Below, one piece after another: positions 36,001 through 51,000 of a stretch of DNA of 64,000 bases. Origin of the DNA: Symsagittifera roscoffensis (lineage: Eukaryota > Xenacoelomorpha > Acoela > Convolutidae); assembly GCF_963678635.1 (NCBI RefSeq), contig NC_087067.1, forward strand, positions 25,487,547 through 25,551,546, in the 5' to 3' direction. The position numbers and the translations under genes are program-made. Numbering within the stretch: position 1 is the stretch's first letter; the number at the start of each line of letters is the position of its first letter. Under the pieces are notes generated by a model that made no database searches, had not been told where the DNA came from, and was given only the letters and a program-made list of their open reading frames with translations.

Positions 36001-39000
36001 ATAAGATGACAAGTCACTAAGACGAGATTACAATAAGGCGACAAAATAATGTTGAAAAAATTTAAATGAACTGTTCGAATTTAAATGGTTTTTGTATTTC
36101 TCACAAGAACAAAAGGAGAATTGCATGTATGTTAATCTTTAAGTCCCAGCAAAAAAAGGTTGTCGTCTGAACAGCTGTCCTCTGATTTGCTGAACCCAGA
36201 GCGTGTGACTTAGCAAAGATTCAACCTGGTTCATTTCAATGATTAATAAAACTTACCATACCAATTTATTATAAACATCCATATTATAAACATTCATAAA
36301 TATCCATGAACATCCATGAATAACAGCTGCAATGTACCTATCCAAAAGTTTTCACATATCGCTGCTTTCAATATTATATTTCAAGTGATTTTATCCTAAA
36401 AAATTGTTGTTGAAGTTCATAACTTTTTTGGAAAAAAGTAGCTAGACGGTCTATTAATTATATTGGGCTTTTTTGTCCAAGTCTTGTTGTTAGCAAAATG
36501 TCTTGTTGTTAGCATAAATGCAAGTTTTTTTATTTAGTTGCTCCAAGAGGTCGCTCACTGGAATTGAGCACTTTTAAGTTTTGAGATCACTGAAATTTTT
36601 GCTTAAGAGCGTATTTTTCATAAAAATCAGAACAAAAAAACAAAAAAAAACTTTTATTTTCTGTTCCAACTACCCTCGAATTAGGGGATGGAACTATGGC
36701 ACAAGTTCCATTCCCAACAATGGCACAAGTTCCATCCCCAACTATGGGGATTGAACAAGTTTTGTTTTACTCTCTAAAAACTGTTCGGATATCAACTTAG
36801 GTCCACCATTGGGGCAGATAAATTGGGATTGTTTGGCCGTTGTTCTAGCATCACAGGCTGAGACCGCGTAGCTGGCCTCTTCAATGCACCTTGAGAGGTA
36901 GGGTTCGAGGTTTGAAGCCGATCACCTAGAGTGTTCTGACCAACTGAAATGTTATACCGAGAATTAGGTTTGAGGCAAATACGATTTTTCCTATAAACTT
37001 TCCCATTGTCAGTAACATAAGTATGATGGATAATACGGACGATCTTGAGCTTAGCAGGCTTAAAAACAGGTTTCCCCGATTGACGATCTTTAATTTTCCT
37101 AAAGATCTTAACTCGGTTAGGATCAGTCACTAGAAGATTTTCTAGTTAACTTGTTTTTGACGATCGACGAGGTTGCAAAGCTGGTAAACTTCGGGGATTA
37201 ACTTGGGCCCCCAGAGGCGTCACATTCATTCCTGTCTTCGGAAAGCGAAGGGTGTTATGGTTAAGGCCTGACTTGAGAGAATGAGCGAGGTCCGAATGAC
37301 GGGTTGCCAGTTCCTTGAGGAGCTTTTTTCCCCCATCCGGTGGAAGATTTCGCTTGAACTGCGACCACTTGTTTGCGGCCCGAGCAAGTTCGGCCAACGC
37401 CTTGTAGGATTCACTGTCCGCCACATTTCCATCCAGCGAAAACAAGGGTTTGAAGCGGCGAGCAACTGTAGGACAGGTACTGCCTCGAGAAACAACTTTC
37501 GCACGGTCCCGGCTATAATCTTGGCTGGCAGTCTGGTCCGGTGTTAAGAGGCTCCGCTCCAGTCCCTGGGCTGAAGTATCAGGTTGAACAACATTAATAA
37601 ACTCTTGGGACCACTCAGTATTAGGTTTACGACCGAAAGGTAATTCAAGGCGATTTCTTAAGCACCGAGTGATTACTCTTGCGAATATCTTCAATACTTT
37701 GATGGATCGTTTCTTTAAAGTTTTTGAAATTAGGATCAAGTTTTGCAGCACCCAGTTTTCGCTTTATAGTCTGAATGTATCGTTCAACCAAACCACTGCC
37801 TCTATGGTCTCCGACTGGTGAGAGGATGTGTTTAATACCTCTTTTAGAGCAAAATTCCTGCTCTAAGTTTTTTTTAAAACCTGAACCGTGATCCGTTCTG
37901 ATAGAATGAGGTAAACCATGAATACGAATGTAAGATGCAAGAAATTTAGTAACCTTTTTAGCCCCAGTATTTTTAGAAATTAGAACTGAAGGAAACTTAG
38001 AGAAACGATCGATTGCTAACAAAAGAAAGACCCTAGAACCCTTATCATCAAGTATAGGACCAGCAAAATCTAATTGTAACTCCTGATTTGGCCCAGACAG
38101 ACTAGGTAAAGATTGTCCAGTATTAAAGGTTTATGCGGATTTAAGATTCTTACCAAACAATGTGCATTCACGGCATTTCTCACATGTCTCGATAATTTGA
38201 CGGTTCAGAAATGGTCACCAGACATATTCAGAGGCCGCCATCGTAGCCTCTTCACCCGGGTGGGAGCGGTGAAGGCGAGAAAGTACAGCTTGTCGGAGAG
38301 GTTCGGGTATGGCCAGTTTTTTATCAATCACTAGACAGTTATTAACCACAGCTGCTTTGGGCCAGAATTGGGCCATATAAGATCCGAGCTTATTGATTGA
38401 TGTGATGTCCTTGTTGATGATAACTCGTTTCATAGGGCCCAGAAAACGGTCCTCCTCCGTCAACTCTGGTAAAAGGTCCGCATCAAAGAGTACAGGTAGC
38501 CCCACAAATTCTTTCTTTGAAGGCGAAAGAAGAGGTTTGCCTCCATTGACAGCAAGAACCCCCTAATCTTGCGGCAGTGTTGACCTTTCCAGGTTTCGAT
38601 AGGCGACACCGTCTCATCGTCTCCAACAGCTGGGAATGGCCATCCTTTCGGGTCGTGGTTCGTGCAGCAACAAAACGGGTTTTGGAAACTTGTTCTCTGG
38701 TCTGGTTTTGCTGACGGATCTGATCTAGTCGGGAGATTTGGCTCAACTGTCTAGATCTCATGGGCGGACGCGGACTCGGCCGACGGAAGTTTGGGAAATT
38801 GAGTGGAAATGATTCCACGAACGTAAGTAAGTCAGCTTGTTCGGCTGTCGAATTGAGTAAATCCTGGGAGTCTTGTGGAGTTAGAGTTGAGTTCAAGTCA
38901 AAGGTAGTTTGATTAGTGCCAGGCGGTTGATTCATGACTGTAGAATTGACAGCAGAATTTAGATATGCAATTGAGGAAGGTTGAGTTAGATGACTGTTTC

Positions 39001-42000
39001 TTAAAGATTGAGGCCGGAGACAATGAATTTTAGGAACGTAGACTGGTCTACGATTATCAATTTGCATACCGGTTTCTGGTTGGTTATTTTCCTGAGAGCA
39101 TAAATCGACGCCCTCATTCGATAAAAATTCAAACAGCCTGTTTGCATAACGCGATTTGATTGGCTAGAACTTTGAGCAAACTCTTTAGCGCCCCCTACCG
39201 GCGAGTGACGTAATAAATTGACAATATTATCCTGCGACGAGAATTGAACACCCTCTTGCGATGGCGGACAACATTTATCCCTCAATTTAGAAGAATTATA
39301 AGAGTTAATAAACGTGAGGTCCTGACGAAGAGCCTCAATAGATTTAACAACGAAAAGTTCAAAATTTCATCGTATTTAGAAGGCTCAGGAGCTGGAAACG
39401 TAGGATAACGAGATAAGTAATCGACTATCCCCAACGGGACCCCGGGAACATGAATAACATCGAAATCAAACGGTAATAAGCGATCTGCCCGTCGGGCAAG
39501 ACGAGACTGATACGACTTATTATTATAATTTTCATTTAATGCCGAAATGATAGCTTTATGATCAGTCCGCACTTGAAAACGAGTACCCAACAGATAGGTA
39601 CGAAAATGTTCGCAGGCCCAAACAATTGCCAACAACTCCAATTCATTGGTACTATATTTTGCCTCCGCATTATTAAAAAACGAGAACCAAAAGCGGTTGG
39701 GGCCCAAACTCCCGGTTCGATTTCTTGTTCAAGGCGAGCTCCTAATCCGTTATGACTAGTGTCACATTTTACCCTTGAACTTTTTGGCGAATCAAAATGA
39801 TAAAGACTAGGGATTTTGGCGATCATATTGATTATGCCTTTAAAGGCATTTTTCTGCTCCTCTACCCACATGAACGACTGTTTGTTACAGGCCTTGAAAG
39901 ATGCCCGAAAATGAACAGTATGTATATGTAAATCGGGTATAAACCTTTGTAAATGATTTAATGTCCCCAAAAACGAGCGTAGTTATTTCAGAGTCCGCGG
40001 AGATTTGAGTGATTGAATTGCCTCAATCTTTGAAAATTTAGGAGAATAATCGTCCTGATTAATGTCATACCCTAACCAAGTTAGTTGGTTAACAGAGAAT
40101 TCGCAATTACTCAATTTTAAAGCCCAGCCTTCCACATCAAGTCTTTGCATCTCCTTTTTTGACCAGTTCGTTATGTTCCTTTTGTAACTATCAAAATGTC
40201 ATCGAGATAACAAATGACACCTTCTAGTCCCTTTAAGGTACAGTCCATTGCCTTCTGGAACTCGGTAGGCATATCAGTTAAACCATAAAACCCGGTTTTG
40301 AATCGGTTCGTTCCTGTAGTCTCTCCACACAAAATATTAAAGTTGCAAAAACTACTAGTAAGCGATGACAACGGCAATTGACTGAACGCATACTTCAAAT
40401 CCAAGGACATGAACCAAACGTTTCCAAGTACATTTCTAGTTGTAACCTGCGCCGCGGAATTGATGAGTTCATGAATGATAGGCGCATCTGGTACTTGTTT
40501 TTCCAGATCTGAGCATTCATCGGCTTAGCATTAAGGGCAAGTTTGATCGAGCAATCCTTTTTTGCAGTTAACACAATAGGCGCTATGAAAAATTCAGTCG
40601 TACACTTGTTCAATTTTTCAATTTGACCTTGCTCTATTAGAAGTTTTATTTCGCTCGCAACTCTATCCTGAATATGGATCGGAACTTTTCGTCCTTTAAT
40701 TTGATGGGGCACCAGAGGGAATATAAAGTTAGTATAAGCTTTATGATGTTTAGATCGAACTAAACGACTGAAAACATGTGCATATTTTCTCGCAAAGAAA
40801 GAACTCCAATATTCTGATATCGGATCCTGGGAAATGATTTCCAGCAGTTGAACGGATTCAGCTTTCAATTGTGTAGTAACTACACCGAGTTGCTCCTGCA
40901 GATCCAAGCCTAGAAGATTACGAGTTCTGTTTTCCGAAATGAGGAACTGAGCGTTATCCACCTTCCAGCCGCTAGAAAAAATCGGGATTTGAATCGACCC
41001 GAGGAGACGAATAGACTGCTTATTATAGTCAACATAGAAATTGTCTATCTATAGGGTAATGTGTGATATCGCGAAACTCAATTGGAGGGTTTCGTTGCAA
41101 AAATAAATCACAGTTACGCTTATTCAGGAACGAAACTGGGCTTCCTGTATCAACAGTTGAATAGAAAAAACTGTAACCTGAACGCAACTGAATACTGAGG
41201 CTCCTGGATTTTTCTCCGCTTGACTTGAGTGTTTCAATACTGTTAATCTTGACAGCGGATTCCAATTGTAAAACCCCATATTCTGGTTCCTTGTCATGCT
41301 CAACATCTATGAAATTACAATCTATAGAGGGACCTGAAGTTTCCTCATTTTCCTAAACCAGATTTACTCGTAGTTTTGACGAATTGCAGCACTTTGCGAA
41401 ATGGCCACGTTTCCTACAGAGGTTACACGTAACGTCTCGAGCTGGACAAGATTTTCGGTGATCAGGACTAAAAGGATCACCACAGAAGTAACATGAGATA
41501 TTCCGTTGGTTACTTTGCAAATTTTGTCGATTGTTTTGATTCTGAGGATAATTCTGTTTTCCTCTAGATGACTGAATCGAGAAAATGGGTTCCTGTTTAA
41601 CCTTGATGGCGTTTGAATGCTGATTATGAGGGAGTAGTTTCTGGAATTGAGCAGACGTACTTGCACCCTTTTCACACTCCAGTGCGAGTTTAAAGGTGTC
41701 ATCGAGATCATCTTTAGCCTTAATAAGTTGTTGTTGAACATCTACATCTCAAATTCGTCCAATAAAAAGGCCTTTTAATGTCTCCCTTTCTTGGGCATTA
41801 GGCCAATTACACAGGGCCACTTGAGCACTAAGACGAGCATAAAATGACCAGAAAGTATCATTTTCAAGCATAAATACTGAATTATACAGCTTGATGCTTT
41901 CAACCGTATAGTCCTCTTCGACCTTGAATAACGTTTCACAGCCATTATGAAATTCTCGAAAGCGAATAGCGCTGATATCCGTGTGAGGAAAAAAGTCCGC

Positions 42001-45000
42001 AAAACGTCTCTTCCTTTCGTTCCCCAATGCAAAGAACAAACGAGACTTCAAACGAGCCTCAGCTTAGTGGTAGAACCAGTTCTGACTGATACGAGGATCT
42101 TTTCACCTCCTCTCAATATTTAGCTCGTTAATTCTTCGAATTGCCGCTTGATCTCTCTGTCTTCGAGCCCCAACCGCTCCAGCGTCTTCACCATCAGCAA
42201 CTATCTCGGGTTTTGGAGGGGGTTCATCGAGGACCTCTTCGGGTTCGATTAGAAGATCGTGAAGTTGATATTATCTTTCAGTCCAGCGGCCAAGAAAAAT
42301 TGACCTATCCACGATTCCCAAAGGAATGGCGGGTTAATAGAAGCTTTCGCCCAGAAAGGGGGAATGTCTAACAGGTCAGTCCTGTCTTCGTTCACAGGAA
42401 CTGCTGGCTGCGCCATGACATTTGCCGAGATTTTAGAGTGAAAACTTGGTTGATCAACAATAAGTAAATTGTTTTGTAGAAAAGAATAATTAGTTACTTG
42501 AATCAATATAGTTGCTTGGTTTCAATTTATTCCTGAGTTTAGAATTTTATCCTGAATATCAATGAGGATTAGAGAGAATAAGGACATCTAACAAACGATG
42601 TAGATAGCAAAGAGTGAACACGCACAGCGTGGTATTTTGTTTAGGTTAGAACTATGACCTTGGTTAATGAAATTAACATAAGACTGCAGCGAGGCTGCAA
42701 AAGGACAATTTAAATAACGAGGTACCGAAGGTCGCCTCACGACACAACTGGGGTTTTAGGTTTAAGTAATTTCTATCGTATTTCGTATTTTAAAACATTG
42801 CCAAAATCTGGAAGTGTCTTTGGTGTAGCCGGACCTGTTGAACGTCTTGTGGGGAACCGCGTCAAAGCCATTTAGTTAATTTTGCACAAAAACAGCATTC
42901 TCGTCTTGCGATTGAAGCTTCATAATTTCACATTTCAACATATAAAGAAGGTTTTCCATTTAGCAACACAATCCAGTATAGGAGATTGTCATTAGTCCAG
43001 TGATACCCGCTTTGAGATATCTCTAATCAAAATAAAACTAACGAAAGAGGTAGTGTATACCAACCACATGGTAACTTTCGGATTTCTGTTATCAGAAGTT
43101 TGGACGTTTGCCAATTAATATTGAGCCTGATTTTAGTTCCGGATCCAGTAGAGCAACTCAATGTCTATTTCGTGGATGAGAACTCAATCAGACTGGCATG
43201 GCTTCCTCCGGCTGTTGGATATTTTGACCACTTCCTGATCGAGATTTACCACCAAAATGTCTCGCTGCTCGAAATCCAGAAAATGTAAGTCTGACTGATT
43301 CATGCTCATTGCTCGAGGCTAAGGCAACAATACTTGCCCCTGAAAAGTAACCAAGCAATTTGCATGTAGTTTTAAACCAACAGAGACGAAACAGCAGTTC
43401 AGCTTGTATGTTGATCTTTTTTATAATAGTTTTTCCATAATTTCGACAAATAGTTCAATTTGATTTCTTATTTTTCTTAGCTGCAATCTCCAACATACAA
43501 AAAATTGCTGTCACCTGTCTAAGGTCAATACAGTTAAAAAGGTATCGAAGACAGTAGCGGATATAAAAGGTGGGGGGGGGGGGGGGTGGATCGGGGGACA
43601 ATGTTCTTTTGGTAGAAGAGGGCGAATGAACTATCTTTATGACTTCCAATTTTGCACGACCAACACAAAGTGATTCTAAATACGCCTTCTGAAATGACCC
43701 TAAAATTTGAGAGGGGAGCGCGCGCCAAAAAAGAACGCAATGGTGGTCAAAACTTCCCAAAAGTGTCCAAGAACGTCATTTGTGGCCGGTTTTTTCGGAG
43801 AGCTCTAAGATTGAAATTATATACATTTTTAAAAATTCATTGACATAAATCTGGATTCGCTCCTAACCAAATTTAACAAAAAAAGTATCAATCTTTTTCA
43901 AAAAAGGGGAGCGCACGCAAGTCTTTGTCACTACACTCAGTAACTCAACGTCCTCGCTGCACCCAAAAGGCCGCAAATGGTATTATTTAACGACTTACGA
44001 CCACACTTTTATGCCAATCAACACTTTGCCGTTGGGCGCGGTACGAGCGCTTCGCCGCTTCGTGGCGATAACTGGCTCTATATTTCGTATTTTTCCAACC
44101 CTCTGTTGGCACGCTCGCAACTTGATGAAGCAGTTTTTTGCATGAAAGGATTTTTTTACTTTAAAGGAAAATTCACACAATATTTTTGTTCTTGAACCCC
44201 CCCCCCCTCTCTCTCTCTCTCTCTTTGTACCACTCAATAAAACTCTACATCGTTACTGCTCTAGAACTACATGCAATTGCGGATTCCATGTTCATGTCTA
44301 AATCCGTTTGTTTTTAAGTGACTCATATCTGCGATTTGTCGTAACTGACCTTGAACCTGGAAACCAATACACTGTGCGAGCATATTCTGTCGCGGACCCT
44401 GAAGGTCAAGTGAGGTCAGAGGCGAGGGTTCTCGCTCAAGACACAGGTTTGCTTCTAAACTTCAAAACTTTTATTTCTATTTAACTTTTTCCCCAATATC
44501 ACGAAAAAATGAACACCCACCCTGATTAGCGATAATTTTTCATGACTTTTGACACAATAATTGTCTGTTTTGTTCGTTTTAATTTTTGGATTGAGCGGTT
44601 CAATTTTTATTTAAAATTTTAAAAATTTTCCAACCGGGTAAAATTGAATAAATGTGTACGTTTGTAATCAACTCTCTTAGCAGAAAGTTTTATGGGTTCC
44701 ATAAATTCACAGCTCCAGTGCCGCCCGAATCCATTTCAACCGATCGGTCAAATGACCTGCAGACATTCACTATTGTTCTCTCAATTCCTCAGACAGGACT
44801 TTTTGGCGGCTTCAGCGTAGAAGTCAACGAACAAGACGAAGACGGCGATGACATTGACTCAACCGAGAATGTTCTAGAAGATAGTTCAGTTAAATTGCCT
44901 ATCACTTTGAGTTCGGAAGAAACTGCAGTCGGCGTTAAGTTAGCGAAGTTTGCCCAAGTTTACTCGATCAGGGCTCGAAGTTTGACAAAGAATGGACAGC

Positions 45001-48000
45001 CTAGTGTTCGGTATGCGGGTCAAGATGTAATCACAGGTAAATTGACACTATCATCGCGTCGCGTCACCTAGGAAGTAAATTTCAAAAAGTTTGATTTCAT
45101 CAACAATTTGCTTATTACAAAACAACTGCATCGTCAAAGCAGCTGCCAATGGACTATAAATTTGGGCTACAAATAGTTTCATTTTTTGTTTACTTTTTAA
45201 CCCTTTGCAACCAATTAATGAGGTCTCATAAAATTCTGTGCTCTTTGCAAAATCACCCTTGCCTGTTCGTTTTGCCTCCAGTTTCATGTTTGGGTTCAGT
45301 TTAGATGTTTGGTTTTAGGGTTGCCAGATATGCAAATAGTTGTTCACGAGGTTTCCAAGGACGCAAGTCATGTCTGTTTTGTGTGGGAGTCAATAAATGG
45401 AACTGCGGGCGCAGGAACTTTCAACAGACTCCGAACTCTCTTGCTACAAGAGAACACTTTCATGAGACAGATCAAAATAACCAACGTGCACTTGAATTCT
45501 ACAATTGTGAGTTGAGCTTATAAGAAAAATTTTTTTTTAAATGTATTCAAACCAGACTATGATTTTTCAATAACCTGATTAATATCAGCTAATGAACCAT
45601 GAACTAGGGTGTTGGGTTTAACCTCTTGTTTGAGTTTTGTTCCAAGAAATCATTTGCCTTCATGACGAATTTATGGTCTACCGGGGCATCTTCGGCAGAT
45701 CGAGCTCTAGTAGTCGGGAATTCTTGTTACACTAAGAAATTGCGATGAATCGCATTTGTTCAGTCCTATTTTTTATCGGTAAAAAAGGACAAAAACAACG
45801 GGATTTTGATCCGATTCGAAAACTTGAATATCAATGTTACCATCGGAATGAATAAAATCAATAAAAACATAGCAAGTAACAAAAATTGTCAATAACATTA
45901 TACGGAGTCATCTAAAGTCAAAAAGTAACAGGAGTTTCACAAGGTTGTGGAGTAATTTTAAAAAGTCACGATTTTAAATTCTCGCTAGTAAATCTAGCGA
46001 GAACAACTTCGGCACCCGACGAAGAAAAAACGCGGCAAGTTTAACGGTCGGTCGCGTTAGTTCCTTGGTGCGGGTTATAACTACGGATGATCGAGCAATT
46101 TGTTCTTTTCCATTATTAGGGAGATTAATACGAGCCAAAGATTAATGGACTGCATTTGCCAACAAATCACACAAAATTGCCGGTTCTCAAGAAAAATTCA
46201 CCATCTGAGTCTCACTTTGTGCAGTTAATCAAAATTAGCACATACTCGCAAAGACAACGGCTCTATGTTGCGTTTTGGTAATTCTCAGACGTACCGTTTA
46301 CGGTGGTCCTAATTATCCTCAAAGGAGAGCGAAATAAGGCTAGCAGAATGTCGGCCTAAGAGAACAAATTAGGTAGGTAACATTTGGAAACCATCTGGGC
46401 TTTCATTAGCTGATGTTATTGGGCGAGACTTCAGTGAATGTTGGACAAGGCAGAAAGTCGTTTGAATAACTTCATGCTTGAGTTTCGTTTCCTGAAATTG
46501 CATAAAATATGTCTTGCATTGCTTACAACAGTCAACAGTTGGTTCCCATGACCCAACGTGGCATGGAGCTTCCGGTTGAATTTCCATCTGAGATAACTGT
46601 GGGCCAGCTGTGCGTGTGCTTGCGTGTTCCTAGACGGATTACAGCAGGAGTTTTTTTCGGCTCCCACGAAACTCATACAAATATCAGACCAAATGACTGA
46701 CGGAGTTCCGCGAAGAGCACTGAATTTTTCGATCGCCAATAAACACGAGCTCGTATCCATCGACAAAACAATCTCAATATGTACAGCTTTGTGATCATAT
46801 AGGTAAATCAGAAGCAACATCGCTTCTATAAACTTCTTCAAATTGAGATTTTGAAGGCTCCATCTTATTTTAAGCTGCAACTCGTGAAAGGTGACTGACC
46901 GTAACCAAGCTGTTTAACTGGAAGCTCTGCCATCATTGGCAAAACAGTTTTTGCTACACGCTTTCTACAGAACAACTTTGACTTCAAAAAATCCAATTGA
47001 AAATTGAAAAAGTGCGCGCAGATGATCTTTTAATTGGTGCCTGCGCGCAGATGGTCTTTGATGTTGAAGATGAAAAATTATTGACGTTTTTTTTTGCCAG
47101 ACAGTGTTGAGAAGTCAGCTTCAAACAATTTTTTTTGCTATAGCAACAAAAGATGTTGCTTTAATGTTTCCAATTCAACTAGATCTGCTATCTTCTTGAC
47201 TTTGGTTTGGTATAAAGCTCAACCTGAGCATACACGCAACAACAACCAGGAGTTTACCGTAGGAACTAAAATAGTGCCAGGGATATAGCAAGGTAGTCTG
47301 TGTTTTCTCCAACACCTCGCTCTACATCTTCATTGAGGTCAATGTCAGGACAGACAATTATGTTCTCTTAAGTTATTCTATACTCGGCCTGAAAATTGGC
47401 TGAAATTTTTTCTTGTTTCAAGCGGGTAGCGAGTAATGCCTTTGCAATTCAAGCTTCAGAGTTGAAAGCTTTCATACAATTTTTGCTTCGCCAATTACTA
47501 TTTTTGTGTTTTTTGCAAGTGTTTAACACGGGCAAGAGGAAAAACTAAAGCGGAAAATACTTTTCTGAGCTCTCTCAACACACGTGTAACTCAACATATT
47601 TCTCGAGTGCAATGAAATAACTTCGCCTTATCTTCACCTGGCCGAGACTTGGTAAACCTCGACTTGTTTTCAATGTGTACATCATTAAGTAAGAGTAGTC
47701 GCGCTCGTACGTAGTAGGGTGCTACGAGACCTATGAGTCGAAAACGAACGATATGAAACCTAACGCAGTCCATTGTGTTTTTCAGTTTTCGAGATTTTGG
47801 TTAACACCACGTTTTGCTTACAACCCAGGTGTTATCACGGTGCTCTCCCATTTGAGACCGAAATAGAGCGCAAATAAATTAAGCCACGAAATGACCGATT
47901 AAAAATGATACATGGCTTAAAGTTAACCTCGTTCATAAGTAAGGTTTCTAAGACAAATAATAAGTAAAGCCAGCTCAAAAATACAACTCTAAGCGGAAGC

Positions 48001-51000
48001 AAAGAAATTTCAAGTTGTGTCCTCAACCTTGAAATGTCTTTGCTTCCACTTAGTGTTGTCGTTTCGAGCATACATATTATTTGTTTTAGAAATGTTATTT
48101 ATGAACTTAGTTAATTTTACGCCATGTATCATTTATAATCAGACAATTCGTGGCTTAACTTATTCGCACTTTCCATACTTTCGAAGGAGTTTGACTGGTT
48201 ATCCATATAGATGTTTTCAAGAACGGCCGACGCTGCGTCAGGTAACATCGCCTGGTTATCTATTGCAGCTCGTTGCAATGCATAATTTTCACTCGTCTGC
48301 ATATCTTTTGCGCCAAAGACATTTTCTAAAAAAACTTGTTTCTTGAAAACGTTTTTTAGCAATTTTAAAAAATCCAGAACTTCATTTCTCGCATGTAAAT
48401 TTAGTGGTAACATATTATGACAGCAAACATTGTCTGGACGCAGAGGTTCATTAAGGGATGAAAGCCGATACCGATATATATGTCTCATAAGCTAATCTAC
48501 AAACATGCGGGGTTTGAAAAATGCCAATTTGGTTAACATGATAATTCAAATTATTCTCCCGAAATTTCCAATAGGCGGCGAAATATACCGCTCGCAGTTC
48601 GTTCGCAATTGTAATGAGGTAAAACAATAAACCCAAATATTGCACTAGAATTACTCAAAAGGTCCAAATAGGCGCTTAAAATATAATTTTGTACTTGGAA
48701 GAACGCTTGGGGGCGGATTTAAAAAATTGATATTTCCAGTTTTTGAGTTTTTTTAACTGTTTCAGACACAGATAAGCTGGTCAGATCATTCAAAATTTTT
48801 CCCTGAGATAAGCAGTTTTTGTATTTTTAAAAGCCATTTATTCAACTTGTTTTTCAGAAGTTGATGTGCTGTAGAATATTCCAATGATATATTCCAAGTT
48901 AATTCAAATGGGTATATAATGATTGGTGATAGTTTAGATTTGTAATATATCTGTTCCAGGTTTTGTACTAAATGACAATTCAAATTGCAAACTAAAAAAA
49001 TACGAGTGTTTTTTGTAAAATACAATGTGCAAATCAAAATGCCACACGGATGATCAAATCAGGAAAAACACTTGAATGTCACGTTTGCCCTTTATTTTTT
49101 CTGATGTAGTTAGTTCTTGGGATGAAAAAGATAAAAATGAAAGTTCTTTCTCCATTAAATTATAAGTGGAAACTTTAGCTCAATTATCATTAACCTGTGT
49201 GACCCATATATGAAAGATTATCCACTAGCAACGGACTATGCTTAAATAACCGAATGGTATTTTATACATTATTGATGAATTGTGTAACCACTAAATTATA
49301 GATTAACATTTAGAAGTCTGATGATTAAACAAGTAGGAATTATACGTGGAATCAAATGTACTTGTTCATTGTCTTAAGAGGTGATTGTCAGCCAGACTTC
49401 AACCGACTATTGAAAATGGGGAGGAACTTTGTATTCGGGTGTTTTAGTTTTTTTTTTGTTTTCCACGCAACGTCAGGTACCACAAATATTCATCGGGCTG
49501 GGCTGTGTGACATATCGGATCCAAGCCTTTACATTAATGATTTGAACCACCCTAAAAAATTCTCCAGAGTCGAGAAAAATTGGTTTGAATTTTTTGATTT
49601 TTCGTCTTATTTCGAGCGAATAAAGCGAGCGAGCAGGCTTACAACAGCTTAACTGAAGCAAAAAAATTATTGCCTAAAAACTTAGTTGTAAGCAAGTGAA
49701 ATTAATTTTCGGAGTTTTTTTAATTCCATTTTGAGAACCAAAATTTTCAAACATTTTCTGCAAAAAAAATTTTAAAAAATAGTTGAATTTTAATTTTTTT
49801 TTTGTTTTCAGTCATTTCTCTACAAACATTTTTGTCCAATTGGTCCATATTACTATGACTGTCGAAGATGCCTAAATTATAGTTTTGGATCAGATCCTTC
49901 TATCATACTTCTATAGAAAAAAAATACACTAATTTGAAAAAAAAAGAACTTTTTGTTGTTTTGAAAGACTGGTCGGAACATTCTGTGCTACTTGCACAGT
50001 AACCGGTTAATTTTGTTATTAGGTTTATGTTTGCTTGGGTTCTAGAAGCAATTGTCCTAAATGCTATAAATATTTGCTTACAGTTGCTAATTGCAACGAC
50101 AAAATGGGTTTGTTTCTTATGATTGATGCTAATACGACCAATGAAAAAACTAAAACAACTCCCTTCACCTTTGAAATTTTTTATTCGAAGCTCATGTACC
50201 TCGCCACTTTTGAACTAAAACTTGCAAGTTTTATTGTTCAGAATTCAATTATACACAATCCCCAGCGGTTTTAGGGGGGAGGGGCGTCCCTTCTCAGGGA
50301 TTCGACCCCACTGCCAACCCAAAGGGTCCCTCCTTTGCAATATTTTGAGATAACGCCTTTTTACTATAAACGCTCTTTTGGGCCCAAATTTTGTTAAAAT
50401 GGGTCCAAAAATAGTGATCTGGGAGAACTCAGAAAATCATTTAGGTCGACTTAAAAAAAGGACCACAAAAGTTTTTCGAAAATCCGCCTTCCCCTCGAAA
50501 AATACCCAGATTCACCCCTGTACTCGGTTATGAATATACTTATTGATTTTTCTGCCTACAAAAATTTTATTTATATTGATCCATCACGAGGAATAAGTGT
50601 GGGCGAGAGGATTGTTTAAGAGATCAGTTTTGCTGAAACCGATCCCCTTTTTATATCTTATTGCAAAACGCACATCTATAGTCTGAATATCAGCGCTCCA
50701 GAATATCTCATTATGGCTGGGTGTGAATGGATAGTTAGCAGTGACATTTAGCTTGTTACCACTTAAATTAAAAATTCACTGTAAAGTACACATGACTGCT
50801 CATATTAGGGCCAAGCCAATTTAGCTGTATCAATTAGAAAAATTCCTGAGCTTTGCACAATCAAAAAAAGTAAAAAGTAAATTTACTTAAAAAATGCCTT
50901 AAGACATCTTAACAAATAAGGTAAATTTGCACTACCTTAAGTCGCCTTAACTTACCTATAGACATCTTGCAAACTTACCTCAAATTACCTTAAAAGTTAG

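Larger units (their letters stand above)
36650..42746 (-). mobile_element. Ty3/Gypsy LTR retrotransposon 2, degenerate
   Basis: Minus-strand fragments in Gypsy order: gag, zinc knuckles, protease, RT, RNase H, H2C2 and integrase, tail. It is related to but clearly diverged from Gypsy 1 (same motifs, different residues). It is more fragmented than Gypsy 1, with a frameshift or stop in nearly every domain. A 24-bp tandem repeat (ATGGCACAAGTTCCATCCCC type, 36690-36755) lies at the 3' end. It is antisense to the host gene. Confidence 0.9.
34391..43136. other. 8.7-kb intron with Gypsy 2
   Basis: Holds a short family 1 element (34758-34924), AT-rich DNA to about 36640 with no visible gene, then the antisense Gypsy 2 remnant to about 42746. 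No receptor exon was found inside. Confidence 0.65.
46000..48490 (-). mobile_element. BEL/Pao LTR retrotransposon, heavily degraded
   Basis: Minus-strand fragments in BEL/Pao order: RT (48129-48488), the post-RT region with [14 protein letters not shown] (47591-47773), integrase start with [10 protein letters not shown] (about 46884-46945), integrase core (46431-46880), SRPITS segment (46369-46587), and a C-terminal [13 protein letters not shown] segment (about 46024-46089). Frames are broken throughout. A palindrome at 47868-48174 interrupts it. LTRs were not identified. It is antisense to the host gene, inside the intron after exon 25. Confidence 0.85.

Noticed and set aside
43977-44195. 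Possible coding exon between exons 22 and 23
   Set aside because: Less AT-rich and open, but the phase 2 joins of exons 22 and 23 already complete an FN3 domain and no matching splice sites flank it.
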